In this document: in pieces, positions 1-8,035 of the stretch
Position numbering within the stretch: position 1 is the first letter of the stretch
Layout: each line of letters opens with the position of its first letter
Assembly (NCBI GenBank): GCA_016710435.1
Contig: JADJVV010000001.1
Span: 2,812,501-2,876,500, forward strand
Direction: 5' to 3'
DNA from: Hyphomicrobiales bacterium
GTDB taxonomy: Bacteria > Pseudomonadota > Alphaproteobacteria > Rhizobiales > Aestuariivirgaceae
DNA length: 64,000 nt
Translations under genes and position numbers: made by a program
The notes under the pieces: model-generated
The model's database searches: none
Seen by the model: only the letters and a program-made list of their open reading frames with translations
Told to the model about the DNA's origin: nothing

Positions 1-5
1 GGGCG

Positions 6-659
6 CTACAACCCGATCAGCCGCTTGATGTGCGGTAGTGCCTCGTCCCAGCTGGCGGTGCGCAACGACACGTAGTCGAATGGTTCGATGTGCCGCGCAA
101 ACCGGTCGTCATGCAGGAAGTGGATGAGATGAACCGCCGGCGCATGCTGCCGCGCCGAGGCGATAAAGCCGGGGCTGTCGTCCACGAACACCACGGCTTC
201 ACGCGTCTGGTCGGCGAGGTGGCGGATGGCGGGGCCTTTCGGTCCCGAGTTCGTCACCACGGGGAAATCCAGCCCATGCTTGCGCAGGTTGTCGATGCGC
301 TTGTCGCGGGCATGGTGGGGCAGGTTGGTGAGCATGACGACCGAACTGTCGTTGGCGAGGTCATGCAGCGCCGCGATGGCGCCATCGATGGCATCCAGCT
401 CGGCCGTATGCTGGTGAAAGAAGTCGTCGATCATCTCCGAGACGTGTGCGGCCTCGACGGGCTCATCGGTGTCCCGTTTGCGGATGTTGCCGTTGAGCGC
501 AAAGCTGGTCGTGTCCAGGCGCAGGTGGCGCCGCGCCAGGTAATCTTCGAAAGCGCGGGTGAAATGCACGACCACTTCGTCAACGTCACAGATGACGAGC
601 GGACGGTGCGCAGCGACGCTGAGGTCGGCGAGCTGGCGGATGGTGAACTCTGAGATCAT
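6..659 (-). CDS. HAD-superfamily hydrolase (putative phosphatase)
   Basis: 217 aa protein with the HAD phosphohydrolase motif order: motif I DVDEVV with the nucleophile and acid/base aspartates at D25 and D27, a motif II threonine in MLTN near residue 111, a lysine in GPKGP near 131, and motif III VDD near 160. No membrane segment is seen, so it is probably a cytoplasmic phosphatase; the substrate is unknown. The start codon overlaps the stop of the DUF3572 gene upstream by four bases (ATGA), indicating translational coupling. The family is clear; the specific function is not. Confidence 0.8.
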   Translation of the reverse strand: MISEFTIRQLADLSVAAHRPLVICDVDEVVVHFTRAFEDYLARRHLRLDTTSFALNGNIRKRDTDEPVEAAHVSEMIDDFFHQHTAELDAIDGAIAALHDLANDSSVVMLTNLPHHARDKRIDNLRKHGLDFPVVTNSGPKGPAIRHLADQTREAVVFVDDSPGFIASARQHAPAVHLIHFLHDDRFARHIEPFDYVSLRTASWDEALPHIKRLIGL

Positions 660-940
660 CCCGAAAATCCCGGCAGGCGGCTCCGGGCCCGCATCACGGA
701 TGCGGGGTCCAACCCCTCATTGGCGGCGAAGGCAAGGAGCAGCGACTCATCCGAAAGCGCAAAATCCAGCAGGCCCGCCTGGAATTGGGGCTCCTGGAGA
801 TTCTGCCGCACATCCTGCGGCGACAGCCCCGAGAGCGCCATGAAGCGCCCGAGCTGATCCGCGTCACCGGCGAGAAAGCTCAACAGTTTCAGTGCAATTT
901 CTCCCGCATCTTCAGCTTTTGGTTGTGATGTTCTTAACAA
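656..940 (-). CDS. DUF3572 family protein
   Basis: 94 aa, acidic, mostly helical small protein resembling the alphaproteobacterial DUF3572 family (function unknown), recognised from the opening AEDAGEIALKLLSFLAGD and the segment LGRFMALSGLSPQDVR. The start is TTG at 938-940, preceded by a GGAG Shine-Dalgarno at good spacing; the nearby ATG runs into a stop in its own frame. It is the first gene of a two-gene unit with the HAD hydrolase and diverges from divK across about 150 bp. Confidence 0.7.
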   Translation of the reverse strand: MLRTSQPKAEDAGEIALKLLSFLAGDADQLGRFMALSGLSPQDVRQNLQEPQFQAGLLDFALSDESLLLAFAANEGLDPASVMRARSRLPGFSG

Positions 941-1087
941 TACATTCTCCGTTAGTTAACCAGCCTGCCGGGACTGACGGCAGCGGTTAAGCAGTTGGTT
1001 ACGGTCCTAGGCCAAAACAGGGGGCTGAACAAAGGGGAGATTCCGTCACCGCTCGGGGGCGAGCGCAAGGCGGACGCAGGAGCAGAT

Positions 1088-1522
1088 ATGGAACACCAGC
1101 AGAGCACACCTCAAGCCGGGCAGAGGCCCGTGGGAGTGATGCCGCAAATGCAGAAGACGGTTCTTGTCGTTGAAGACAATGAGCTCAACATGAAGCTGTT
1201 CAACGACCTGCTCGAAGCCCATGGCTACAAGGTGGTACAGACACGCGATGGCCTGTCGGCGCTCGACATGGCACGCAAGCACATGCCCGACCTCATTCTG
1301 ATGGACATTCAGTTGCCGGAAGTCTCCGGCATCGAAGTCACCAAATGGCTGAAGGAAGATGACGAACTGCGCGCCATTCCGGTGATCGCCGTCACGGCCT
1401 TCGCCATGAAGGGCGACGAACAGAAGATCCGTGAAGGCGGCTGCGAGGCCTATATCTCGAAGCCCATCTCCGTCGTGAGCTTCCTCCAGACAATCGATGG
1501 GTTCCTTAAAAAGCGCTCATGA
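1088..1522 (+). CDS. divK: Single-domain response regulator DivK
   Basis: A stand-alone receiver domain close to DivK throughout: VEDNELNMKLFNDLLEAHGY, LILMDIQLPEVSG with the phospho-acceptor aspartate, VTAFAMKGDE, and the conserved lysine in SKP. In Caulobacter and relatives DivK is phosphorylated by PleC/DivJ-type kinases and modulates CtrA activity. The start at 1088 is chosen because AGGAG lies five bases upstream; this gives a 20-residue N-terminal tail before the usual DivK start (ATG at 1148 is the alternative). Its stop overlaps the pleD start by four bases, the divK-pleD operon known in alphaproteobacteria. Confidence 0.9.
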   Translation: MEHQQSTPQAGQRPVGVMPQMQKTVLVVEDNELNMKLFNDLLEAHGYKVVQTRDGLSALDMARKHMPDLILMDIQLPEVSGIEVTKWLKEDDELRAIPVIAVTAFAMKGDEQKIREGGCEAYISKPISVVSFLQTIDGFLKKRS

Positions 1523-2892
1523 CCGCCCGCGTCCTCGTCGTAGATGACATCATTGCCAACGTACGGCTTCTCGAAGCGAAGCTGTCGGCGGAGTATTTTG
1601 AGGTCATCACGGCGATGAACGGACTGGACGCGCTCGATGCCGTCCAGAAATCGCGGCCCGACATCATCCTCCTCGACATCATGATGCCGGGGATCGACGG
1701 CATCGAGGTCTGCAAGCGCATCAAGTCCAATCCCGAGACGCAGCATATTCCGGTGGTCATGGTAACGGCCCTCGACCAGCCGGAAGACCGCGTGCGCGGC
1801 CTTGAGGCCGGGGCCGACGATTTCCTGACCAAGCCAGTCAACGACATTTCACTCTTCTGCCGCATCAAGAGCCTTGTGCGTCTGAAAATGCTCACCGACG
1901 AACTGCGCGTGCGCTCGCCTGCGGCCGATGGCGCGGGCGGCATGCCGTCCGAGGACAAGCTGTTGCAGAAGCCCGGCCACGTGCTTCTGGTCGATGGCCA
2001 GCCTGCGTCGTCCGAACGCATGATTGCCTCGCTCGCCGAGAAGTGCCGCGTCACCGTCGCGGCCACGCCGGCCGAGGCCATGGAGCGGATCGCCGAACAG
2101 GACAGGCCCTTCGAACTCGTGATCGTCAGCTTCGATCAGTCGCAGTTTGACGGATTGCGCCTCTGCTCGCAATTGCGCTCCGGCGACGCCACACGCCAGA
2201 CGCCGCTGATGATCATCGTCAACCCTGACGAACAGCAGCTTCTCCTGCGCGCCCTCGACATGGGCGTGAACGACTATCTGATGCGCCCCGTGGACCGCCA
2301 GGAGGTGCTGGCGCGTGCCGCCACCCAGGTCCGCCGCTGGCGCTACACCGAACAACTGCGCAACAGCGTGAAGGCCTCGATCGAGATGGCCATCACGGAT
2401 GCGCTGACGGGCCTCTACAACCGGCGCTACCTCGAGACCCATCTCAGCCACATGATTGATCACTATGTGAACCGCGGCAAGGTTCTCTCGGTGCTGGCGG
2501 TGGACGTGGACTTCTTCAAGGCCATCAACGACACCCACGGTCATGATGCGGGCGACAAGGTCCTGCAGGAACTGGCCCAACGCCTGCGCGATCATACCCG
2601 CAGCATCGACCTCTGCTGCCGCATCGGTGGCGAGGAATTCATCATCGTGCTGCCAAACACGGACGCTTTCACGGCGGAGAAGATCGCCGAACGTCTGCGC
2701 CGCTCGGTGGCATCCAAGTCCTTCATGGTGGGCGCGCCATCGCTTGTGCCGGTGACGATCTCGGCCGGCCTTGCATCTCTCTCGGGTATGGATGACTCGC
2801 TCGAAAAACTTCTGAAGCGCGCCGACAGCGCCCTCTACCGCGCCAAGCGCGAGGGACGGAACCGGGTGGTCAAAGAGAGCCTCGTCGCCTGA
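1519..2892 (+). CDS. pleD: Response regulator / diguanylate cyclase PleD
   Basis: 457 aa with the PleD layout: a first receiver domain (about 1-120, D53 as phospho-acceptor, K105), a degenerate second receiver domain (about 153-275), and a C-terminal GGDEF domain (about 290-455). The active-site motif is GGEEF at 370-374. RSID at 361-364, five residues upstream, is the inhibitory I-site (RxxD), so product inhibition by c-di-GMP is expected. It should make c-di-GMP from two GTP when phosphorylated and act at the cell pole. Translationally coupled to divK. Confidence 0.93.
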   Translation: MTARVLVVDDIIANVRLLEAKLSAEYFEVITAMNGLDALDAVQKSRPDIILLDIMMPGIDGIEVCKRIKSNPETQHIPVVMVTALDQPEDRVRGLEAGADDFLTKPVNDISLFCRIKSLVRLKMLTDELRVRSPAADGAGGMPSEDKLLQKPGHVLLVDGQPASSERMIASLAEKCRVTVAATPAEAMERIAEQDRPFELVIVSFDQSQFDGLRLCSQLRSGDATRQTPLMIIVNPDEQQLLLRALDMGVNDYLMRPVDRQEVLARAATQVRRWRYTEQLRNSVKASIEMAITDALTGLYNRRYLETHLSHMIDHYVNRGKVLSVLAVDVDFFKAINDTHGHDAGDKVLQELAQRLRDHTRSIDLCCRIGGEEFIIVLPNTDAFTAEKIAERLRRSVASKSFMVGAPSLVPVTISAGLASLSGMDDSLEKLLKRADSALYRAKREGRNRVVKESLVA

Positions 2893-2914
2893 CATTGCTG
2901 GCACCGCGCGGGCG

Positions 2915-4048
2915 GTGTATGCGCAACCCGAAATGCCTCCCGATGCCGACCAGATCCAAGACCGAACCGCCGAACCGGGCCGGAGCCATGGCCGCGCCGG
3001 TGCCTCCTTCGCGGGCGAAATCGAATTCCGCAATGTCTCTTTCCGCACGCCGCGGGCCGACATCCTGCACGGCATCTCGCTCACCTTCGCCGCTGGCCGC
3101 ATCACCTGCCTGCTTGGCCCCTCGGGCTGCGGCAAGACCACGGTGCTCCGCCTCGCCGCCGGCGTGGCACGGCCGAGTTCCGGCGAAATCCTGCTGGAGG
3201 GCAGGGCGGTGGCAGGTCCCGGCATTTTCGTACCCCCCGAACAGCGCAACGTCGGCCTCATGTTCCAGGACTACGCGCTCTTCCCCCATCTCACCGTGTT
3301 GCAGAACGTGACCTACGGCCTCTATGCGCTGGGCGCCGAAGATGCGCGCAAGGCCGCCCTGACGGCCCTCGACCGCGTCGGCCTCGGCGACATGGCGGAC
3401 CGTTTTCCCAACCGTCTTTCCGGCGGCGAACAGCAGCGCGTGGCGCTGGCCCGGGCCATCGTGCCCCGTCCGCAGGTAATCCTGATGGACGAACCCTTCT
3501 CGGGGCTCGACCTTCGCCTGCGTGACCGCGTGCGTGCCGATACGCTCGCCGTGGTGCGCGAAACCCGCTCCACTGCCGTGCTCGTCACCCATGATCCCAT
3601 GGAGGCGATTGAATTCGCTGATCACATCTATCTCATGCGGCAGGGCCGGATCGTCCAGCAGGGCACGCCGGAGGAACTGCATGCGGCCCCCGTGGACAGT
3701 GCGGCGGCGCAATTCTTCTCATCCTACAACGTCTTCCCGGGCGCGGTGCGGAACGAGCAGGTGGCAACACCCTTGGGTGCAGTGGCTGCCGCGCATTTGC
3801 CGGAGGGAACGAAGGTGGACGTGCTGGTGCGGCCCCGCGCCATCGCGCTGGCGCCGGGGCACGATGGCGTTGAAGCCTATGTGAGGGAATCGCGGTTTCT
3901 TGGCGATTATCAGCGCGTGACACTCACCTTTGCCGGGCAGGAAGACCCGGTGACGGCGCTGCTCGACCGTTCGGCCCTCGTCGCCACCGGCGGCGCCCAC
4001 AAATTCGTGATGGACCAGAGCGGCGTCCACATCTTCAAAAAGCCGTGA
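2915..4048 (+). CDS. ABC transporter ATP-binding protein (Fe3+/polyamine/sulfate importer class)
   Basis: 377 aa ATPase: Walker A GPSGCGKT at 68-75, Q-loop FQDYALFPHLTV near 118-128, signature LSGGEQQR from 168, Walker B with D192/E193, H-loop H226, then a C-terminal TOBE-like domain (about 270-377). Sequence type resembles FbpC/PotA/CysA nucleotide-binding subunits. No permease or binding-protein gene is adjacent, so the substrate cannot be assigned and the partners must be encoded elsewhere. The start is GTG at 2915 or ATG at 2933; neither has a strong ribosome-binding site. Confidence 0.8.
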   Translation: MYAQPEMPPDADQIQDRTAEPGRSHGRAGASFAGEIEFRNVSFRTPRADILHGISLTFAAGRITCLLGPSGCGKTTVLRLAAGVARPSSGEILLEGRAVAGPGIFVPPEQRNVGLMFQDYALFPHLTVLQNVTYGLYALGAEDARKAALTALDRVGLGDMADRFPNRLSGGEQQRVALARAIVPRPQVILMDEPFSGLDLRLRDRVRADTLAVVRETRSTAVLVTHDPMEAIEFADHIYLMRQGRIVQQGTPEELHAAPVDSAAAQFFSSYNVFPGAVRNEQVATPLGAVAAAHLPEGTKVDVLVRPRAIALAPGHDGVEAYVRESRFLGDYQRVTLTFAGQEDPVTALLDRSALVATGGAHKFVMDQSGVHIFKKP

Positions 4049-4155
4049 AACATGGCCATGTCCGTTTTCCTTGCAGCGGCGCGGCGGAATTGCGATAAGC
4101 GCGCCTGAACATCAGGACGGGCAACCGCGCCTGCAGGATTTGAGGAGTTGACGTT

Positions 4156-4383
4156 ATGGGTTCTTTTTCGTGGTGGCACTGGGTCATCGTGTTGGTGGTT
4201 GTGCTCGTGCTGTTCGGTGGCAAGGGCAAGGTGTCTGACCTGATGGGTGACGTCGCCAAGGGCATCAAGAGCTTCAAGAAGGGTCTCGCCGACGAGCCCA
4301 ACGATACGGCCGCCGCAGATCCGAAGTCGATCGGCGAACAGGCTGGCGAAGGTGCCAAGGCCGCAGAAAAGCTCAAGAGCTGA
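4156..4383 (+). CDS. tatA: Sec-independent translocase TatA
   Basis: 75 aa, a typical TatA: a single N-terminal membrane helix (about residues 6-22, starting WWHWVIVLVVV), the FGGKGKVSDL hinge, an amphipathic helix (KGIKSFKKGL), and an acidic/alanine-rich tail. It forms the oligomeric pore for folded twin-arginine substrates in the cytoplasmic membrane. GAGGAG lies upstream of the ATG. First gene of tatABC, with the alphaproteobacterial order followed by serS. Confidence 0.95.
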   Translation: MGSFSWWHWVIVLVVVLVLFGGKGKVSDLMGDVAKGIKSFKKGLADEPNDTAAADPKSIGEQAGEGAKAAEKLKS

Positions 4384-4430
4384 TCTCGCCTGAGCCGCGC
4401 GGGTGAGAACCTGCGCGCAGGGAACTGGGC

Positions 4431-4814
4431 ATGTTTGATTTCGGCGTCGGTTATTCCGAACTTTTTGTCTTGGCGCTGGTGGCGGTCATCGTCATCGGCC
4501 CCAAGGATTTGCCGCGCGTGCTGCGCACCTTCGGCCAGTTCATGAACAAGGCCCGCCGCCTGGCCAGCGAATTCCAGGGCCACGTCGATGCCGCGATGAA
4601 AGACACGGGCGCCGCTGACCTGCGCAAGGAATTCGACCAGGCCAAGGGCGCGGTGAGCAAGGTGATGAACACACCCAACATCATCCCGCCGGTGATCTCG
4701 CCAAACTACAATCCGTCCGACAAGAGCTTCGAGACGTACTTCGGCGCCACACCGCAGTCAGGCGAAACCCGCGTTGCCGGTGAGCGCGTCGAGGAGGGGG
4801 CTCCCTCCGCATGA
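4431..4814 (+). CDS. tatB: Sec-independent translocase TatB
   Basis: 127 aa: N-terminal helix SELFVLALVAVIVIGPKDLP with the TatB-type glutamate and IGPKDLPR hinge, a longer amphipathic helix than TatA, and a variable C-terminal tail. Together with TatC it forms the twin-arginine signal receptor complex. The stop overlaps the tatC start by four bases (ATGA), consistent with 1:1 TatBC production. Confidence 0.94.
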   Translation: MFDFGVGYSELFVLALVAVIVIGPKDLPRVLRTFGQFMNKARRLASEFQGHVDAAMKDTGAADLRKEFDQAKGAVSKVMNTPNIIPPVISPNYNPSDKSFETYFGATPQSGETRVAGERVEEGAPSA

Positions 4815-5623
4815 GCCAGGAAGACATCGACGCCTCCGAAGCCCCGCTGATGGATCACCTGCTGGAGCTGCGCTCCCGCCTGGTGAAATCCGTGGCGGGC
4901 TTTGCCGTGGCGTTCATCCTCGGCTTCTATTTTTCGTCAGATATTTTTCATTGGCTGGTGAAGCCCTTCGAATGGGGCACAGGCGCCAACGTCGGCCTCA
5001 TCTCCACCAAGCTCCTCGGCTTCTTCCTGGTGAAGCTGAAGATCGCGATGTTCACAGGCATGTTCATCGCCTTCCCGCTGATCGCCACGCAAGTCTACCG
5101 CTTCATGGCACCGGGACTCTACAAGCATGAGCGCCAGGCGCTGGCGCCCTATCTCGTTGCCACGCCCATCTTCTTCATGCTTGGCGCCTGCCTCGTCTAT
5201 TTCTTCTTGCTGCCGGTGGCGATCCACTTCTTCTACACCCTCGCCGGAAGCGTCGGCACGGTGGAGGGCGGCACCAAGAACCTTGTGGAACTCATGCCCG
5301 ACGTCGAGGCCTATCTCGATTTTGTCATGATGCTCATCCTCGCCTTCGGTCTTGCTTTCCAGCTTCCCGTTGTGTTGACGTTGCTGGGCCAGATGGGTGT
5401 GGTGACAGCACAGCAGCTGAAGAGCGGCCGCCGCTTTGCCATTGTCGGCGTCTGCGCGGTCGCCGCCGTGATCACGCCGCCCGATCCCATTTCCATGCTC
5501 TCCATGGCGGTGCCCCTGGGCCTTCTCTACGAAATGGCGGTGTTTGCCGTCACGATGCTGGAAAGGCGCCGCGCCTCCGCTGCGGCAAAAGAGTCCTCCG
5601 GCACCGACATAAAACCCGTTTGA
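4811..5623 (+). CDS. tatC: Sec-independent translocase TatC
   Basis: 270 aa polytopic protein with six predicted membrane helices. It carries the family motif LMDHLLELRSRLVKS near the N terminus, the cytoplasmic region that recognises the RR signal peptide, followed by the conserved FxxFxxPF-like stretch after helix 1. It acts in the cytoplasmic membrane as the core of the Tat receptor. Overlaps tatB by four bases; serS follows after 63 bp, which is the usual rhizobial order. Confidence 0.95.
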   Translation: MSQEDIDASEAPLMDHLLELRSRLVKSVAGFAVAFILGFYFSSDIFHWLVKPFEWGTGANVGLISTKLLGFFLVKLKIAMFTGMFIAFPLIATQVYRFMAPGLYKHERQALAPYLVATPIFFMLGACLVYFFLLPVAIHFFYTLAGSVGTVEGGTKNLVELMPDVEAYLDFVMMLILAFGLAFQLPVVLTLLGQMGVVTAQQLKSGRRFAIVGVCAVAAVITPPDPISMLSMAVPLGLLYEMAVFAVTMLERRRASAAAKESSGTDIKPV

Positions 5624-5686
5624 GGTGAAGGCCCGGCCTCGCTATGGAGAGGCCCGTCCCATCCCTTATTCCGGGTTCTGATTCCG

Positions 5687-6964
5687 ATGCATGACATCAA
5701 GGCCATCCGCGAAAACCCTGCTGCCTTCGACGCGGGGTTGAAGCGGCGCGGGCTCGCCCCCCAATCCACCGCCATCCTCGCCATCGACGAGGAGCGGCGC
5801 ACGCTGCTGCAATCGCTGCAGGAAGCCCAGAGCCGCCGCAACGATCTGTCGAAGCAGGTCGGCGAGGCCATGAAGGCGGGCGACAAAGCCAAGGCCGAAG
5901 CCATCAAGGCCGATGTTGCGGCACTCAAGGACACGATCACGAAGGGTGAGGAATCCGACCGCACCCTCACGCAGAAGGTGAACGATGCACTCGCCGTCAT
6001 TCCCAACCTGCCGCTGGACGATGTGCCCGATGGCACGGACGAGCATGGCAATGTGGAAGTGCGGCGCTGGGGCCAGAAGCCGTCCTTCAACTACGAGGCC
6101 AAGCAGCATTTCGAACTGGGCGAGAAACTCGCCCAGATGGATTTTGAAGTGGCGGCCCGCATGTCCGGCGCCCGCTTCGTCGTCATGAAGAAGCAACTGG
6201 CCCGGCTGGAACGCGCCCTTGCCCAGTTCATGCTCGACCTGCAAACCGACAAGAACGGCTACACCGAACACTACGTGCCTTTCATGGTGAATGATGCGGC
6301 CATGTATGGCACCGGCCAATTGCCGAAGTTTGGCGAAGACCTGTTCCGCACCACCGATGGGCGCTGGCTCATTCCCACGGCGGAAGTCTCGCTCACCAAC
6401 ACGGTGCGCGAAACCATCCTCGATGAAACATCGCTGCCGATGCGGCTCACCGCCTACACACCGTGCTTCCGCGCCGAGGCCGGTGCGGCGGGCCGCGATA
6501 CCCGCGGCATGATCCGCCAGCACCAGTTTTCGAAGGTGGAACTTGTCTCGATCACCACGCCGGAACAATCGCGCGACGAACTGGAGCGCATGACGGGTTG
6601 CGCTGAGTCGATCTTGCAGGCCCTCGGCCTGCACTATCGGGTGATGCGCCTGTGCACCGGCGACATGGGCTTCGGCTCGCGCATGACCTACGATCTGGAA
6701 GTGTGGCTGCCGGGACAAAATGCCTTCCGAGAGATTTCATCCTGCTCCGTCTGCGGTGATTTCCAGGCGCGCCGCATGGATGCCCGCTTCAAGCCCGCAG
6801 ATGGCAAGGGCACGCGCTTCGTGCACACCCTGAACGGCTCCGGCCTCGCGGTTGGCCGCACGCTCGTTGCGGTTCTGGAAAACTACCAGAACCCCGATTG
6901 CAGCATCACCATCCCCGAAGCACTGCGGCCCTACATGGGCGGCAAGGAAAGGATCACGGCCTGA
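5687..6964 (+). CDS. serS: Seryl-tRNA synthetase
   Basis: 425 aa class II aminoacyl-tRNA synthetase. The N-terminal antiparallel coiled coil (about 28-100) that grips the tRNA-Ser variable arm is visible as a charged heptad-like stretch. The catalytic core follows, with motif 2 (FRAEAGAAGRDTRGMIRQHQ) and motif 3 (GSGLAVGRTLVAVLENYQ). Charges tRNA-Ser, and tRNA-Sec if present. Its TGA overlaps the surE ATG by one base (TGATG). Confidence 0.97.
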   Translation: MHDIKAIRENPAAFDAGLKRRGLAPQSTAILAIDEERRTLLQSLQEAQSRRNDLSKQVGEAMKAGDKAKAEAIKADVAALKDTITKGEESDRTLTQKVNDALAVIPNLPLDDVPDGTDEHGNVEVRRWGQKPSFNYEAKQHFELGEKLAQMDFEVAARMSGARFVVMKKQLARLERALAQFMLDLQTDKNGYTEHYVPFMVNDAAMYGTGQLPKFGEDLFRTTDGRWLIPTAEVSLTNTVRETILDETSLPMRLTAYTPCFRAEAGAAGRDTRGMIRQHQFSKVELVSITTPEQSRDELERMTGCAESILQALGLHYRVMRLCTGDMGFGSRMTYDLEVWLPGQNAFREISSCSVCGDFQARRMDARFKPADGKGTRFVHTLNGSGLAVGRTLVAVLENYQNPDCSITIPEALRPYMGGKERITA

Positions 6965-7719
6965 TGCGCATTCTCGTCACCAATGATGATGGCATTCACG
7001 GCCCAGGGCTGGAAGTCCTGGAAGCCATCGCCCACACGCTCTCCGATGACGTCTGGGTCGTCGCACCCGATGCTGAACGCTCGGGGGCAGGGCACTCGCT
7101 GACGATTGCCGATCCGCTGCGCTTCCGCAAACTCGGCGACAAGCGCTTCGAGGTAGCAGGAACGCCGACCGACTGCGTGATCATGGCCGCCCGCAAGATT
7201 TTGCCGGCGCTGCCAGACCTCGTGCTCTCCGGCGTGAACCGCGGCTCCAACATCGCCGATGATGTGACCTATTCCGGCACAATCGCCGCCGCCATGGAGG
7301 GCACGGCTCTCGGACTCAAGTCGATCGCCCTGTCACAGGTGACGGGCATCTACGACAATGGTGAAAGTTTCGCCGTGGCCAAGGCCCACGGCGCGGCCGT
7401 GGTGAAGAAGCTGGCGGCCATGTCCTTCGGCCCGGGCGTGCTGATCAACGTGAACTTCCCGGACTGCCGCGTGGACGAAATGCAGGGAATCGAGATCACC
7501 CGCCAGGGCAAGCGCGACCAGAGCTTTCTGTTCGTGGACGAGCGCGTGGACGCCCGCGGCCGTCATTACTACTGGATTGGCTCGGCCAGGGAACGTGGAA
7601 CACCGCCAGCCGGAACCGACATCGCCGCCGTCTTCAGCAAGCGCATCTCGATCACGCCACTGCACATGAACCTGACCCAGGTCGAAGCCATGGACGCACT
7701 CCGCGGCGTCTTCCCATGA
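6964..7719 (+). CDS. surE: 5'/3'-nucleotidase SurE
   Basis: 251 aa from the ATG that overlaps the serS stop. The N terminus MRILVTNDDGIHGPGL holds the metal-binding D8 and D9; S40 (ERSGAG) and N92 (SGVNRGSN) complete the divalent-metal site. SurE removes phosphate from nucleoside monophosphates and short polyphosphate and is linked to stationary-phase survival. A longer reading frame opens upstream inside serS, but the TGATG junction and the family start fix this N terminus. The pcm gene that often follows surE is not here; a tRNA gene on the opposite strand comes next. Confidence 0.96.
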   Translation: MRILVTNDDGIHGPGLEVLEAIAHTLSDDVWVVAPDAERSGAGHSLTIADPLRFRKLGDKRFEVAGTPTDCVIMAARKILPALPDLVLSGVNRGSNIADDVTYSGTIAAAMEGTALGLKSIALSQVTGIYDNGESFAVAKAHGAAVVKKLAAMSFGPGVLINVNFPDCRVDEMQGIEITRQGKRDQSFLFVDERVDARGRHYYWIGSARERGTPPAGTDIAAVFSKRISITPLHMNLTQVEAMDALRGVFP

Positions 7720-7728
7720 ACGGAAAAA

Positions 7729-7804
<76 letters not shown>

Positions 7805-7810
7805 TTGCGG

Positions 7811-7833
7811 CGCGCGGCTGATTCAGCCGCGCG
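7811..7833. repeat. 23-bp perfect palindrome 5' of tRNA-Thr
   Basis: An eleven-base arm rich in CG (7811-7821), a central T, and its exact complement (7823-7833). It could fold as a nine-base-pair stem with a GATTC loop. On the minus strand it sits six bases ahead of the mature tRNA 5' end, in the leader that RNase P would remove. Function unknown. Confidence 0.5.
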
Positions 7834-8035
7834 CTGGTGGGCCTCATAGCCTGCTGCGCCAGCGCTTGCAAACGGTGCGGCCGGGCGCCTCCCCCGCGAT
7901 TGTGACTGCCAGACGGCGCATCCTTCCCGGGAATTGGCAAGTCTCCTGCAACCCCAGCGTCAGACCGCCGAACACGGGCGTTTCTGTGCCGCAATGGCAC
8001 AGTCCGTCAGCGAGGCGTTAACAAAGGGGTGAGCC

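Noticed and set aside
941..1087. TTAA-rich divergent region between DUF3572 and divK examined for CtrA sites
   Set aside because: Several TTAA words occur, but none has the TTAA-N7-TTAA spacing on either strand.
2933..4048. Specific naming of the ABC ATPase as FbpC or PotA
   Set aside because: The nucleotide-binding domain alone does not settle the substrate, and no permease or binding protein gene is adjacent.
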